Source of the DNA: Craspedostauros australis
Taxonomy: Eukaryota > Bacillariophyta > Bacillariophyceae > Mastogloiales > Achnanthaceae
Assembly: GCA_026770025.1 (NCBI GenBank)
Contig: JAMXDE010000024.1
Coordinates: forward strand, 558,001-622,000
Direction: 5' to 3'
DNA: 64,000 nt
Shown here one piece after another: positions 9,499 to 18,891 of this stretch. The notes under the pieces are model-generated. The model made no database searches. It worked only from the letters and a program-made list of their open reading frames with translations, and was not told the origin of the DNA. Numbering within the stretch: the stretch's first letter is position 1; each line of letters begins with the position of its first letter. The position numbers and the translations under genes were made by a program.

Positions 9499-11307
9499 TC
9501 ATCGCCTCACGACAACACCAAACTCCAAGTCCAGATACACATCGGGGAGTTCCTGCATCGCCAACCGCAGCATGTGAGCTGGACCGCAGTTCCGAATGGT
9601 CTCGTCACGGAGCAAGCGTTCACAAACGTGACGAAACTGCTTGTTGCAGGGCAGGCCGGCAAACAGACTCAAAGTCGGCTTCAGGGCGTTGGCGGCGATG
9701 CGACCTGCGATCTTGGGATCGTCGTTGGACTCGACGCGGAAGGCTTCCTGCACCCTGTAGGACGGGTTGGTCGCAGCGGCCGTACCTGGATCTGATGATT
9801 TGGTGCAAGTTGTGTCGACGTCTGCAGACGCATCGTAGTCTCGCGTTGGCAGCTTGCCGTAGATGGGTTCGCACACGTCGCAGTGCGGCGCAACACATTG
9901 GATGCCGCTGGGCGGTGGGAATTTGGACGTCACGCGCAGGTCCGCATCGCAGCACCGTCGCGGATAGTTGAGTTCGAGATACTCGCAGTACTGCTCCAAG
10001 GCTTGGCGACGGTTGTGACACGGGTTGCCTGCGGGGTCCTCGTAGAAGTACCGATCGGCATCTGCGAACATGGCCACGTTGTTGAGTGCGGCGCGTCCCA
10101 GCATGCAGCCGCGCAGGTTGGGCGGCGCGACGTGGAGCGGTTGCGTCATTGTCGAATCTGAGAAAGGGGCGCATGCGTCCGATGGCGAGAAGGAAGCTAC
10201 AACCGCGAATCCGGCCGATTGTGGATTGCCACAGCGGGACCTCGCGTCGTCGTTCTGCTTCTTCTCGTCTTCCCTGTCGGCATCCATCACAGCGTACTTG
10301 ACCTTCCCCTCCGCATCGACCAAGTCACAAATACGGGCGACCTTGATCAACCGTTTAGACGCCCGCGCCTCCTTGTCCCGCACGACGCCCATGCCGTACG
10401 CCAGTATCTTTGCCTCTCGCAATGTCAACACGCCACCGTTGAGCCAGAAATCAGCCTGCGGGAACAGCCGGCACATTTCAAAGACGCGGGCGTAGTTCAA
10501 CGGCGGGACTGTTCGATTCTGCTTGGCATTCAATCCTCTGAGATGCACCTTGCGCGCGTGCATGAAGAACCGCCGGCAATCGCACTGTTCCACGACGGTC
10601 TGGATCATCTCCCGCAGGAATTCCGAGCTGTCATCGTCATCGACGCCGATCCTCATCTTGATGGAGATCTTGGGCAGTTTGTTTTGCGCGCTGCATTTCG
10701 CCATCTGCCTCTCCTCTGATTCTGCCTGTTGCTGCTGTATTTGTTGCGCGCCAGAAGTCATACCGATTTGATCCTCCTCCATGCAGAGCCCCTTCAACTG
10801 TTCTTCCATTGCTCTCGCATCTGTGTCATCGCCTCTACTATCACGTTCGTCATCACCGACCTGCTGTCCGGAATGCACAACGTCCGACATGGACTGCGCG
10901 ATCTGCGCCATCCGCAAAGGCCGCTTCATCAAGGCCGCGCCGAAATCATTCTTTTTGGCCACCCTCTCCGATGGACAGCCGCAGTTCAGGTTGACTTCGT
11001 CGTACCCGTAGCCCTGCAGGATGCGTGTTGCCACAGCGGCCTTGTCCACATCGTTGCCGCCAATTTGCACGACGACGGGATGATTGTGATCTTCCAACCC
11101 CAGCATCGCATCGCGACGTTCGGCTCCCATGTGTATCACGGTGTTGTCCGCCATCATCTCCGTCCACAGCACGCATCGCTTGCTCAAGATGCGAAGGAAT
11201 GCGCGGAAGTCGCGATCCGAAAAGCGGATCATCGGTGCGATGTGAAGTTCCTTGACTTGCTGCGTCGTCGTCGCCGTCGTTGCCGCCGTCGGTTCCTGCA
11301 GGGTCAT
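9499..11307 (-). CDS. tRNA-dihydrouridine synthase, DusA type
   Basis: An intronless 602-aa FMN enzyme that reduces uridine to dihydrouridine in the tRNA D-loop, as DusA does at U20/20a. N-terminal LHIAPMIRFSDRDFR is the FMN-binding start of the TIM barrel. HPVVVQIGGND and VNLNCGCPSERVAKKNDFGA follow, with the catalytic cysteine in GCPS. KMRIGVDDDDSSEF and FMHARKVHLRGLNAKQNR are DusA-type blocks, and LNGGVLTL plus GCMLGRAALNN close the barrel. Two insertions are unusual: a Gln/Asp-rich one of about 90 residues after the GCPS block, and another of about 80 residues before GCMLGRA. The frame is open upstream to 11325, but that position is GTG; the first ATG, at 11307, is used. An upstream targeting exon cannot be excluded. 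Only 161 bases separate its end from the polymerase kappa start. Confidence 0.9.
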   Translation of the reverse strand: MTLQEPTAATTATTTQQVKELHIAPMIRFSDRDFRAFLRILSKRCVLWTEMMADNTVIHMGAERRDAMLGLEDHNHPVVVQIGGNDVDKAAVATRILQGYGYDEVNLNCGCPSERVAKKNDFGAALMKRPLRMAQIAQSMSDVVHSGQQVGDDERDSRGDDTDARAMEEQLKGLCMEEDQIGMTSGAQQIQQQQAESEERQMAKCSAQNKLPKISIKMRIGVDDDDSSEFLREMIQTVVEQCDCRRFFMHARKVHLRGLNAKQNRTVPPLNYARVFEMCRLFPQADFWLNGGVLTLREAKILAYGMGVVRDKEARASKRLIKVARICDLVDAEGKVKYAVMDADREDEKKQNDDARSRCGNPQSAGFAVVASFSPSDACAPFSDSTMTQPLHVAPPNLRGCMLGRAALNNVAMFADADRYFYEDPAGNPCHNRRQALEQYCEYLELNYPRRCCDADLRVTSKFPPPSGIQCVAPHCDVCEPIYGKLPTRDYDASADVDTTCTKSSDPGTAAATNPSYRVQEAFRVESNDDPKIAGRIAANALKPTLSLFAGLPCNKQFRHVCERLLRDETIRNCGPAHMLRLAMQELPDVYLDLEFGVVVRR

Positions 11308-13487
11308 GGTGGTCTCTTGTTGCACCGTCGCTGATCTCTTGAGGTCTGAAGTGCAAGCGAGGGTGGGACGAAGACAAGAGGGGTAGGGTGTTGGTGGATG
11401 GATGGATGGATGGATGAATGAATGAAGGTGGAGACACTGTCGTGATTAGTGCATGTTCGTGTGTTGTTGCTGGGTTTTTCGCTTTTTTGTGTGGTTGTCA
11501 ACATGTGTATAATATCAGTATGTATACAATTACCGCAACTTTTACATGTTCGTTGGTCGAATGAGTCGGTCGCGGTTCGTGATCGGAACTGTTATTTCTC
11601 GCCCAACAAGCACACTGTGACGAACAGTTTCAGTTCCAACTCTGTCATGTTGGGCGTGTCCTCGCGTATGGGACTGTTGCCATCACGCTTCAACTAGCCG
11701 TTGATGTTGCATCGCTCGTGTACCTTGCAATCGAAGCATTTTTGCAAGCGTTTCTGCACGTCCACTCACGGATCCTCTGACTCTCCATCTCTGGAACACC
11801 TCTCTGGAGAAGCCGAATATCGACGAGCCCCGCAGACAGAGTGGTTCATACGCTCATTCACATCATCCTTGCTCTTCCCATTTCCACATCCACTCATTCA
11901 CAATCTGGTCCACTTGCGCGCTCGCACGATTGACGACTTTTGCGAACGTGCGTACTCAATGCAACTCCACCGATGATGTGTGGTAGATGGTTGAATGCGT
12001 CATTGGGGGAAGCGACCCAACTGCTGTTTAGGTCGAGGTCAGTTTGGGTTGGCGCCGACGGTCCCCGAGGTCCGCTCCATCTTTGTCTGTCTCGGAACAC
12101 TTCTTTCTCTCAGCGTTGTTGAGCACATCCAGAGCCGTGGCTTCTCACTTTGTTGTTTGAGATGGACCCTCCGTCGGCTTTTACTTCGGATCAATGGTGT
12201 GATCCATGATCAAGGCTAGTCCTCCAAAAACGTCATTTTCGACAATGCCGACAGCACAATCGTCACAGACATGCCACATGCTTCGTCACCAAGTGCGTCT
12301 CGAGCACATCCGCCATCACAACGAGACGCACAAGTTGTCCAACGGATCGTGTTGTCATGTTCTCCTGCATCGCTTGGCTTTCCCCTCTGTTGGACGAATT
12401 CGACGCATTAACAGGCAGAACATTTTGATGGCACGGCGATCACAACAACCATGAATCCGCAGGAGGTGGGCACGATCAATGAAGGAGAGCAGTCGTGGAG
12501 GACGTCGGCATCGAAGGATCGCCGACCTTACGCACCCAGGACGATGCCGTTCCTCTCCTCCATCAAGCACTCCACTCCACCGCCTTTCTTGTACCCGCGA
12601 TTTACAGCTTTAAATTCTGCTCCGTCACAGACAAGCAATGTGGTTGTCCGCACTGGTTGCGTGATCCTCATGCCTGCTCCACCCTCGCAGAGATTGTCAG
12701 TTGTGAAGCAGGAAAAAACAGTCCAGAGGGTAGTCCTCCGATGAGCTTTGCTCAAGTCCGTGAGAGCAGATGCCCATCCCATTGTGGGAGTTTGGTGCAA
12801 TGTTGAATCGTGATGCCGATGTTGCAGCAAGTACCTCAACGAACCGAACCGGTCTTTCCAACCACGGATGGAAACGTCATCAGAGGCTCCCATGTTGTGT
12901 GCAATGGGTTGCAAGTGAAACGGCGACGTCCACAGCATCGGATAACGGCGGTTCTGTTGCGCCGATTGTTATTCACGCTGTCCGACCCAACAGCTCTCTG
13001 TTCACAGTATTTTTCACTTTATCTCTTTGCCTCTCTGGTCTCCATTTGCTATCGCCGAACGGAAAAGCCGACGAGGAAGCGCAATCGTGGGCAATTCACA
13101 AGCACTGGTCTGACGACTTTCTCCTCACGTTTTCAGAACCAGCTCGCAATCACTTCTAAAATTGGCATACAGTCTTCGAGAACGTGTGACGGCCATCCAT
13201 TCCGGATTACGATCGTCCCCACAGATGCATTCTTTCATCATTGGGCACCTCATGATTCTCCTGTCGGAAACCACCGGCTTATTGAGGGCAGCTTCGTCAC
13301 ACGGCACAGCTGGGTACATTTCACCATGCATCGTCAATTCAATGAGTACGCACAACCTCCAACTTCCAATCTCCAGCTTCTGACCTCACAAAATCCTCAC
13401 CGACAACAACACTCACACTGGCACAATACAACACAAAACAAAACATAGAGTAGAATAGAATAATTCCCGCACATAGCAGTCGCAATA
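11308..13487. other. 2.2-kb region without a supported gene
   Basis: This lies between the divergent DUS (-) and ceramidase-like (+) genes. Several frames of 60-212 codons exist on both strands (the longest at 12810-13448, +), but they overlap, are low-complexity or have no recognisable domain. It may hold long UTRs, a short non-coding gene or a decayed gene; I see no basis to choose. Confidence 0.5.
11393..11427 (+). repeat. GGAT/GAAT tetranucleotide microsatellite
   Basis: A run of GGAT units grades into GAAT units, about 85 bases upstream of the DUS start codon on the opposite strand, in its likely 5' UTR or promoter. Confidence 0.8.
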
Positions 13488-15068
13488 ATGGTGAATTCAC
13501 AGGAGGAACAAATGGTGAGAGACCCGCCCGTTGGAAATGACGCATCACCAGAGCCAACAGAGAAGACTCAGATCAGAGGCAAGGCCATGACATTTGAACA
13601 TCGTACCATCACCAGAAGCATCAGTAGCGATGGCAGCCTGAGTGATGGCAGCAGAAGTGACGACAATAGCATCCCAACCACCGCCACCGATGCTTCCAAA
13701 CGTCAAGGCAGCTTCTACACTGCTGTGGACGCAACACGGGCTCTTCAACTTTCGCTCGTGGTCTCTGCCATCGTCTTCGCAGCGCTGGAACTTCTGAATG
13801 CGAAGTTCAAGAATGACAATGTCTGGGGATACTGCCAGACAGGATTCCCCGAGCCGTTGCGTTGGTGTGAGGCGGGAGGAGCGGAACTCGCACACTTCAT
13901 GGTGGAGCCGGCCAACGCACGTAGCAACTACGGATATTTCATCCTCGGCGTCTACCTCGTGACATGGGGCTGCCTGCAACGACAAAAGGTCCTTGCATTG
14001 GAACGGATTGCTGCGGATAGCGGCAAAGAATCCCCGCAGCAGCCCAAATCGATAGACACCCGGCGTCGTCGCAGCGAACAGTCTGCCACGACGAATGCCA
14101 CGATCAGTGAAATCTTCAGCGACACAATCGGGTCCACAAGGTCCGGGGCAATCATCGCCGCTGAGGCCGGCGCTAGGGATACACCAGCAACTGAAACAGC
14201 AGCAGCAGCCGCAGCCGCAGCAACTGATGTCGCCAGCGAAGCTGATGAATCATCAATGGACCCGCTTGAGTACCTGGAGCAAATGAATGCGTACCACCGT
14301 TTCCCATTGTTAACCATCACATCCGGTCTGTCGTTGATGGTCCTCGGATTCGGTTCTTGGTGGTTCCATGCGTCGGAATGCCCCAGTGCAAATCAATGGG
14401 ACGCAATCGGTATGTTCGGCATCTCTGTGTCTCCGGCACTCTTCTGTCTGGCATCGCTGATCCCCAACCCACGCCGCTTCCTCTTCGTGGTCCCGCTCAC
14501 CCACGCATCACTCATCGCAATGGAGCTGCTGGTCGACCTTGGGGACTTGATTTGGGTGGGAGCCCTGCTGGGGATTTCGTTCGTCCTCATCATCGTCATG
14601 GTGGTTGTCCACAGGGGTGCCTACACGTACGACTTCCGAGCGCTAGGAGCCACTCTCTTCACCCTGGCCGTATCATTCTCCATCTGGATCCTGGATGTGA
14701 GTGATAACATCTGCGGCAGCGGATTTGGCGGCCACCCATTCTGGCATCTCGGCACGTGTCTGGCCATTGCTTTCATCTTCCTCTTCCTCAAGTCGGAGAG
14801 ACCCGTGACGAAAGCGAGCATTAACAACTGCAGCGACGGTTGCGATGATATTGGAATTGGCGGCGGCGACAGCAATGCTGATAGAGTAGCTGACACGATC
14901 ATTGATTTGGAAGCAAACGTCGCTCCTTCCATGGCCGATACAAGACACACACTGGTGGAATCGGGCACATCTCCATCGCATGTTGCAGTTGCTGCTCCTG
15001 CTGCTGAGTTGCGCGCAAAATCGGTTGGAGCTCCGCAAGGTTGCGACATGGAGCACGGCGCCGATTGA
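13488..15068 (+). CDS. Alkaline ceramidase/CREST-superfamily membrane hydrolase-like protein
   Basis: This 526-aa protein has about seven transmembrane segments. The CREST-family metal-hydrolase signature can be followed in order: WCEAGG and ARSNYGYF (glutamate and the conserved Ser-Asn), FGSWWFHAS then QWDAIGMF (His and Asp), and C-terminal HPFWHLGTC (two His). These are the residues that bind zinc in alkaline ceramidases and related receptors. A long Ser/Ala-rich loop with an eight-alanine run separates the early helices from the middle ones, and the C-terminal tail after the last helix (from about residue 440) is hydrophilic. A likely role is ceramide or other lipid amide hydrolysis in the ER or Golgi membrane, but the substrate cannot be inferred from motifs alone. 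It starts at the first ATG of the frame. Confidence 0.72.
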   Translation: MVNSQEEQMVRDPPVGNDASPEPTEKTQIRGKAMTFEHRTITRSISSDGSLSDGSRSDDNSIPTTATDASKRQGSFYTAVDATRALQLSLVVSAIVFAALELLNAKFKNDNVWGYCQTGFPEPLRWCEAGGAELAHFMVEPANARSNYGYFILGVYLVTWGCLQRQKVLALERIAADSGKESPQQPKSIDTRRRRSEQSATTNATISEIFSDTIGSTRSGAIIAAEAGARDTPATETAAAAAAAATDVASEADESSMDPLEYLEQMNAYHRFPLLTITSGLSLMVLGFGSWWFHASECPSANQWDAIGMFGISVSPALFCLASLIPNPRRFLFVVPLTHASLIAMELLVDLGDLIWVGALLGISFVLIIVMVVVHRGAYTYDFRALGATLFTLAVSFSIWILDVSDNICGSGFGGHPFWHLGTCLAIAFIFLFLKSERPVTKASINNCSDGCDDIGIGGGDSNADRVADTIIDLEANVAPSMADTRHTLVESGTSPSHVAVAAPAAELRAKSVGAPQGCDMEHGAD

Positions 15069-15790
15069 TGTCGCACAAGTTTTGACAAGTACAGCAAGAG
15101 ACTACAGTTAACATCACAGATACGTACCAACAAGGCTGGCATCTATAATACTTTGCATTGACGAAGCCTTTTAGCCCCGACAAGAAAGAGAAAGGGTACG
15201 AGTGCGAGGCTCCACCTTCCACGGAAGACTTTTGTTGCCTCCGACTTGCACCACACGCGAAGGTGAATGTGGCGGGAAAAGGGTTTGCGACGTATAATAC
15301 CTATCATCCGAGACGAGGAACTGAAGAGTAGAGGAGGAGAGCAAAGGAGACTGCCTGTCTTGCTTCTATCTGCAGGTTTGCAACTGCAACACGTACATGG
15401 GTCACGTTGTCTGTTGCTCTTCCGCTGTAGTCTATGTGCACGCCTCCGTCCATCTTGTGCCCACCCGCAACAACATCTCGTTACCAGCGTAGCGTGGCGG
15501 ACGATGGACAGTCGGAGTATGTGAGGTATTGAGTGATACATACCATGTACCACTTGACCAAAAGATACGAAACCGCTTTTGTCGTGGAAGCCCATCGAAT
15601 GCTAAGCACTCCTCAGGCGAATTCTATCGAAGGTTGAGAGAACGGCAGACACTTTCCTTCTCGTTGACATCCACAAGCGGACGCAGACAAACACAGGTAA
15701 ACAACACCAACTGCGACAACCAGAAATGACTTAGGAAACACAAGGGCCAGCCATGAGAAGGCACACAATCTGGACAGCAGCAACATCGCG
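15069..15790. other. Intergenic region, no supported gene
   Basis: This separates two plus-strand genes. A 150-aa minus-strand frame (15143-15595) and smaller frames have no recognisable motif and biased composition. It is probably the 3' UTR of the ceramidase-like gene plus the promoter of the DsbA-like gene. Confidence 0.4.
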
Positions 15791-16699
15791 ATGTCCCACC
15801 TGGCCATGTCATCGCCTTTGTCGTCGGCTGGATTATTCCCAAGGAGCAAGGCATTCTTCAGAGCTCTGTCTCTTCTTCTCGTCCTGATCGCGAGCGAGAG
15901 CTTCTACGTGAACCAGACGGCATTTCTTCCACAAGCGCACGCCATGACCACTCCAAGAGCAGCAGCGGCATCGAAGCTAGGACGCGCGGTGCCTTCCAAG
16001 ATCAAGGTTACCATCTATTCCGACCTTGCGTGACCCTGGTGTTACGTTGGGCAGAAGCGGTTGACGAAGGCCATCGAGCAATTCACAGCCGCCAATGCAT
16101 CCAACGAGGCAGGTGGGAACGGTGGCACGCCATCCACCATCGAGGTGAACTGGAAGCCGTTCATGATCGACCCTGCCACCAACATCAACGGCGAGACTGT
16201 TCCGGACTACTGCCAAAGGCGTTGGGGCGGCGGCGGCTGGACCAAGAACCTCAAGGTGCAGGGTCGCAAGGATGGTGCGAGTTTCAACAATTGGCAATGG
16301 TGGCCTCACACACTGAAGGCCCACCAGCTGGTGCACTACTGCGAGACGAAGCATCTGCCCACCAACAAATGCAACGCCTTGCTCTTCGACGCCGAGTACG
16401 AACAGGGGCTGAACCTGGCGGACGTCGAAGTGTTGATGGATGTCGCCAGCAAGATGGAGATCACCGAACTGGATGAGCTCAAGAAGTACCTCACGGAAGA
16501 CGAAGGTGCCGCGGAAGTGAACAGAGCAATTGCTTTGGGACGCCGCGATTATGAGATCTCCAGCGTTCCCTTCTTCGTGATCGGCAAAGTGGATGCCGAT
16601 GGCAATCCTTCTCGAAAGCCGTACGGATTCTCTGGTGCCCAAGGACCTGAGACCTTCCTGGGTATCTTCGAGAAGCTGTCATCTTCCGAAACGGCTTAG
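15791..16699 (+). CDS. DsbA/FrnE-type thiol oxidoreductase, predicted selenoprotein (UPWC)
   Basis: The frame 15791-16699 (302 residues) is interrupted by a single TGA at 16031-16033. The bases around it read VTIYSDLA-[TGA]-PWCYVGQKRL. In the DsbA/FrnE family (PF01323) the residue here is the first cysteine of the CPWC redox motif, so TGA as selenocysteine (residue 81) gives UPWC. Both sides are clearly one protein: the thioredoxin strand precedes the TGA, and the helical insertion, the cis-proline loop SVPFFVIG and the family-typical SGAQGPETFLGIFEKL follow in the same frame. The N-terminus has a hydrophobic signal (ALSLLLVLIASESF) and a hydroxylated, basic stretch, so secretory or plastid import is likely. 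The role would be thiol-disulfide exchange. No SECIS element was identified with confidence. Flavodoxin follows downstream on the same strand. Confidence 0.82.
16031..16033 (+). other. In-frame TGA, predicted selenocysteine codon
   Basis: This TGA replaces the first cysteine codon of the CxxC active site. It is the only stop in the 303-codon frame. No plausible GT-AG intron removes it without also deleting the conserved strand and active site. Confidence 0.8.
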
Positions 16700-17822
16700 C
16701 CTGCGACGAGCTGTGATAACAGAGAACGCTCCACGTGGTACGGAGGTTGGTGGATTGGATCGCAACAGAGGAGTGTCCTCCACTCTACTCCGCTCCACTC
16801 TGCTCTCGAGTCTTATATATTGTTTGGGAGCGGATGCCTGATCATGCGATGCCTCGATTGTGATGCCTTGAATGACCGGTGCTTGTGCCTGCAACTGTCT
16901 CTCCCTCTCTGAAGAAGGAGCATTTGTTGTGGCAAACATCGTGAAGAAAGGAGGAACAACAAAAGAGCACTTGCATAAAGAACGGTGCCATGACAGGAGA
17001 GTAGAGTAGAGTAGAACAACAATAATGAAACCAGCGCCACAATATTTGTTCCAACATGTGGCTAGTAGCATACCTGCTCCAGAGTGCATCACATCGCGAA
17101 GGGCTCTGCTCTGCTCTGTTCTCGGCTCTGCTCTCCGAGTGCGACACGCAGACGCAAATCACACATCGCTGTTCTCGACACACAGATCTAATCGAAGTAA
17201 TCACAGAAAATACTACATAGTCGGACGAGTCACAAAGATACCCGCCTTTGCGGTTCTTCTTTTCTCCAGCCACACAAAGTTCCCGACACGAGATGAACAC
17301 GCGTCATGCGAACGGGGAGCGTGTCCAACACCCACGAAACGACGATGGTGACGACTTTGGACAACAGTGTTCACAAAATGCACGATGCAGCCACACTCCC
17401 GAAGCAAGGCGTGCACTCATCCGATGCGTGCTCGACACGATCTGTGTTGGATTTGCTGTCGCGGACTCGACTGATTGGAGGAGGTGCCATGATCGGTCTT
17501 CAAATCTGACAGACCCATCATGACGATCTTCGCACGATGACGTTTCGTTGTGGCTGTTTCTTCCTTCCTGTTGGGCTTCGTTGCGTGTGGATCGCAGTGG
17601 CAATAGCGGTGCGCACATGGTGGTGGCACTGCCGTTGTGTGGAAGGAGAAACAGGGGATGAAGATGTGGCCCTGCAACGCAGCGGTTGCATCGTGGCATG
17701 CTGGGGAGGACGTTTGATCCAACATGAACCAGCCTTCCAACAACCGTATCCATCTCATAAAAACGAGAAAGATATCTCAACGAGCCATCAATACCACCAC
17801 CACCACCACTGCAATCAACATC
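16700..17822 (+). other. 3' region of the DsbA-like gene and flavodoxin upstream region
   Basis: No protein gene is supported, although frames of 60-150 codons occur. If the DsbA-like gene is a selenoprotein, a SECIS stem-loop should lie here on the plus strand. I found hairpins but none with a convincing SECIS core: GAGGA/TCCTC around 16768-16780, ACACGC/GCGTGT around 17294-17323, and a two-part stem at 17489-17522 following an ATGA. A short GAGTA repeat is at about 16998-17013. Confidence 0.45.
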
Positions 17823-18422
17823 ATGAAGATCGTCATCCTTTCCGCTCTCGTCGCAGGCTCCAGCGCCTGGGTCGTGCCATCCGCCAGCATGCGCTCTGCC
17901 ACCGCCCTCAACGCCCACGGCCTCTTCTACTCCACCTCCACTGGAAACACCGAGACCTGCGCCGGATACATCGCCGAGGCCACCGGCCTTGAAGCCCTTG
18001 ACATTGGTGATGCTTCCGACGGTGACATCACCGGAGCCGACGGCCTTATCGTGGGTGCCCCAACTTGGCACACTGGCTCCGACGAGCAACGCTCCGGAAC
18101 CTCGTGGGATGACTGGCTCTACGACACCCTCCCAAACCTCGAGCTCGAGGGCAAGAAGGTCGCCATCTTCGGATGCGGAGACCAGCAGTCGTACTCCGAC
18201 TACTACTGCGACGCCGCCGGTGAGCTGTATGACAAGTTCGTCGAGAAGGGCTGCAAGGTCTACGGTCTCACCTCCACCGATGGATACGAGCACCAGGAAT
18301 CCAAGGCCCAGAAGGACGGCAAGTTCGTCGGTTGCATGTTCGACGAGGACAACCAGTACGACATGTCCGAGGATCGCGCCAAGGCTTGGGTTGCCCAGCT
18401 CAAGACAGAGGGATTCTTCTAA
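17823..18422 (+). CDS. FLD: Flavodoxin, plastid-targeted
   Basis: This 199-aa precursor of flavodoxin is an FMN electron carrier that replaces ferredoxin at photosystem I, classically under iron limitation. The frame opens upstream at 17724, but the ATG at 17823 starts the signal peptide MKIVILSALVAGSSA, followed by WVVPSASMRSATAL. The signal cleavage site followed by an aromatic residue and a short Ser/Arg-rich transit segment is the bipartite plastid import signal of diatoms and relatives. The mature protein begins HGLFYSTSTGNTE, whose STSTGNT loop binds the FMN phosphate. APTWHTGS and FGCGDQQSYSDYYCD form the two isoalloxazine loops, with Trp and Tyr in the usual places. The C-terminal block FVGCMFDEDNQYDMSEDR is typical of long-chain flavodoxins. 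Confidence 0.96.
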   Translation: MKIVILSALVAGSSAWVVPSASMRSATALNAHGLFYSTSTGNTETCAGYIAEATGLEALDIGDASDGDITGADGLIVGAPTWHTGSDEQRSGTSWDDWLYDTLPNLELEGKKVAIFGCGDQQSYSDYYCDAAGELYDKFVEKGCKVYGLTSTDGYEHQESKAQKDGKFVGCMFDEDNQYDMSEDRAKAWVAQLKTEGFF

Positions 18423-18891
18423 ACTCTCAGACCTCGGTGCACTGTTGGCTCATGCAATGTGCTGAGATACAAGCTTGTTTCAGGCAGGTAGACAGGCAGG
18501 TACACCACGCACGCACGCATACACGCACAGACAGACAGATATCCACCCAGACTTTCCAATAACCAAAGCAAAATAGAAGGAACCATTTACCACTTTCTGC
18601 GACATTCTGGGATGAGATTTGTATTCTCTAGGTTCGATACTCTAGCCCCTCTTGCGAACTTGTGTTGTTACGGAGAACGCGGGAGACTTTCTCCACATCA
18701 CGGGATGTTTGGACCGGAACGTTCGAACGTGATCGCACCACACAAAAACAGCATCCTGGTGGCCTTTGTTGATGTCTCCAGACAACCCAACGACCCATCC
18801 TTGATCATCTCCACACTAACACGATTTCACAAGCACGCCAACAACAGGAACGAACGTATCGCCAACAGCATTAGCAGAAGGCGGAATAGGC
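18423..18891. other. Intergenic region with short CA/GA-rich repeats
   Basis: This is probably the flavodoxin 3' UTR and the PIG-W promoter. Imperfect ACGC, GGCAGGTA and CAGA repeats occupy about 18480-18540. No gene was seen. Confidence 0.5.

Noticed and set aside
11308-11325. Upstream start of the DUS protein at 11325
   Set aside because: The codon is GTG, not ATG; in a eukaryotic nuclear gene the ATG at 11307 is preferred. The same applies to the TTG starts at 39984 (transposase), 42686 (element 2 gag) and 24627 (GC-PDE exon 3, where the frame is internal to an exon).
16010-16060. A 48-base GT...AG intron (GTTACC to GGGCAG) that would remove the TGA in the DsbA-like gene
   Set aside because: It would also delete the conserved beta strand and the whole active-site motif, and is shorter than the introns seen here (215-276 nt). 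The coded sequence on both sides of the TGA matches the family too well.
18601-18680. tRNA-like T-loop (GGTTCGATACTC) near 18631
   Set aside because: No matching acceptor, D-arm or anticodon arm could be folded around it.
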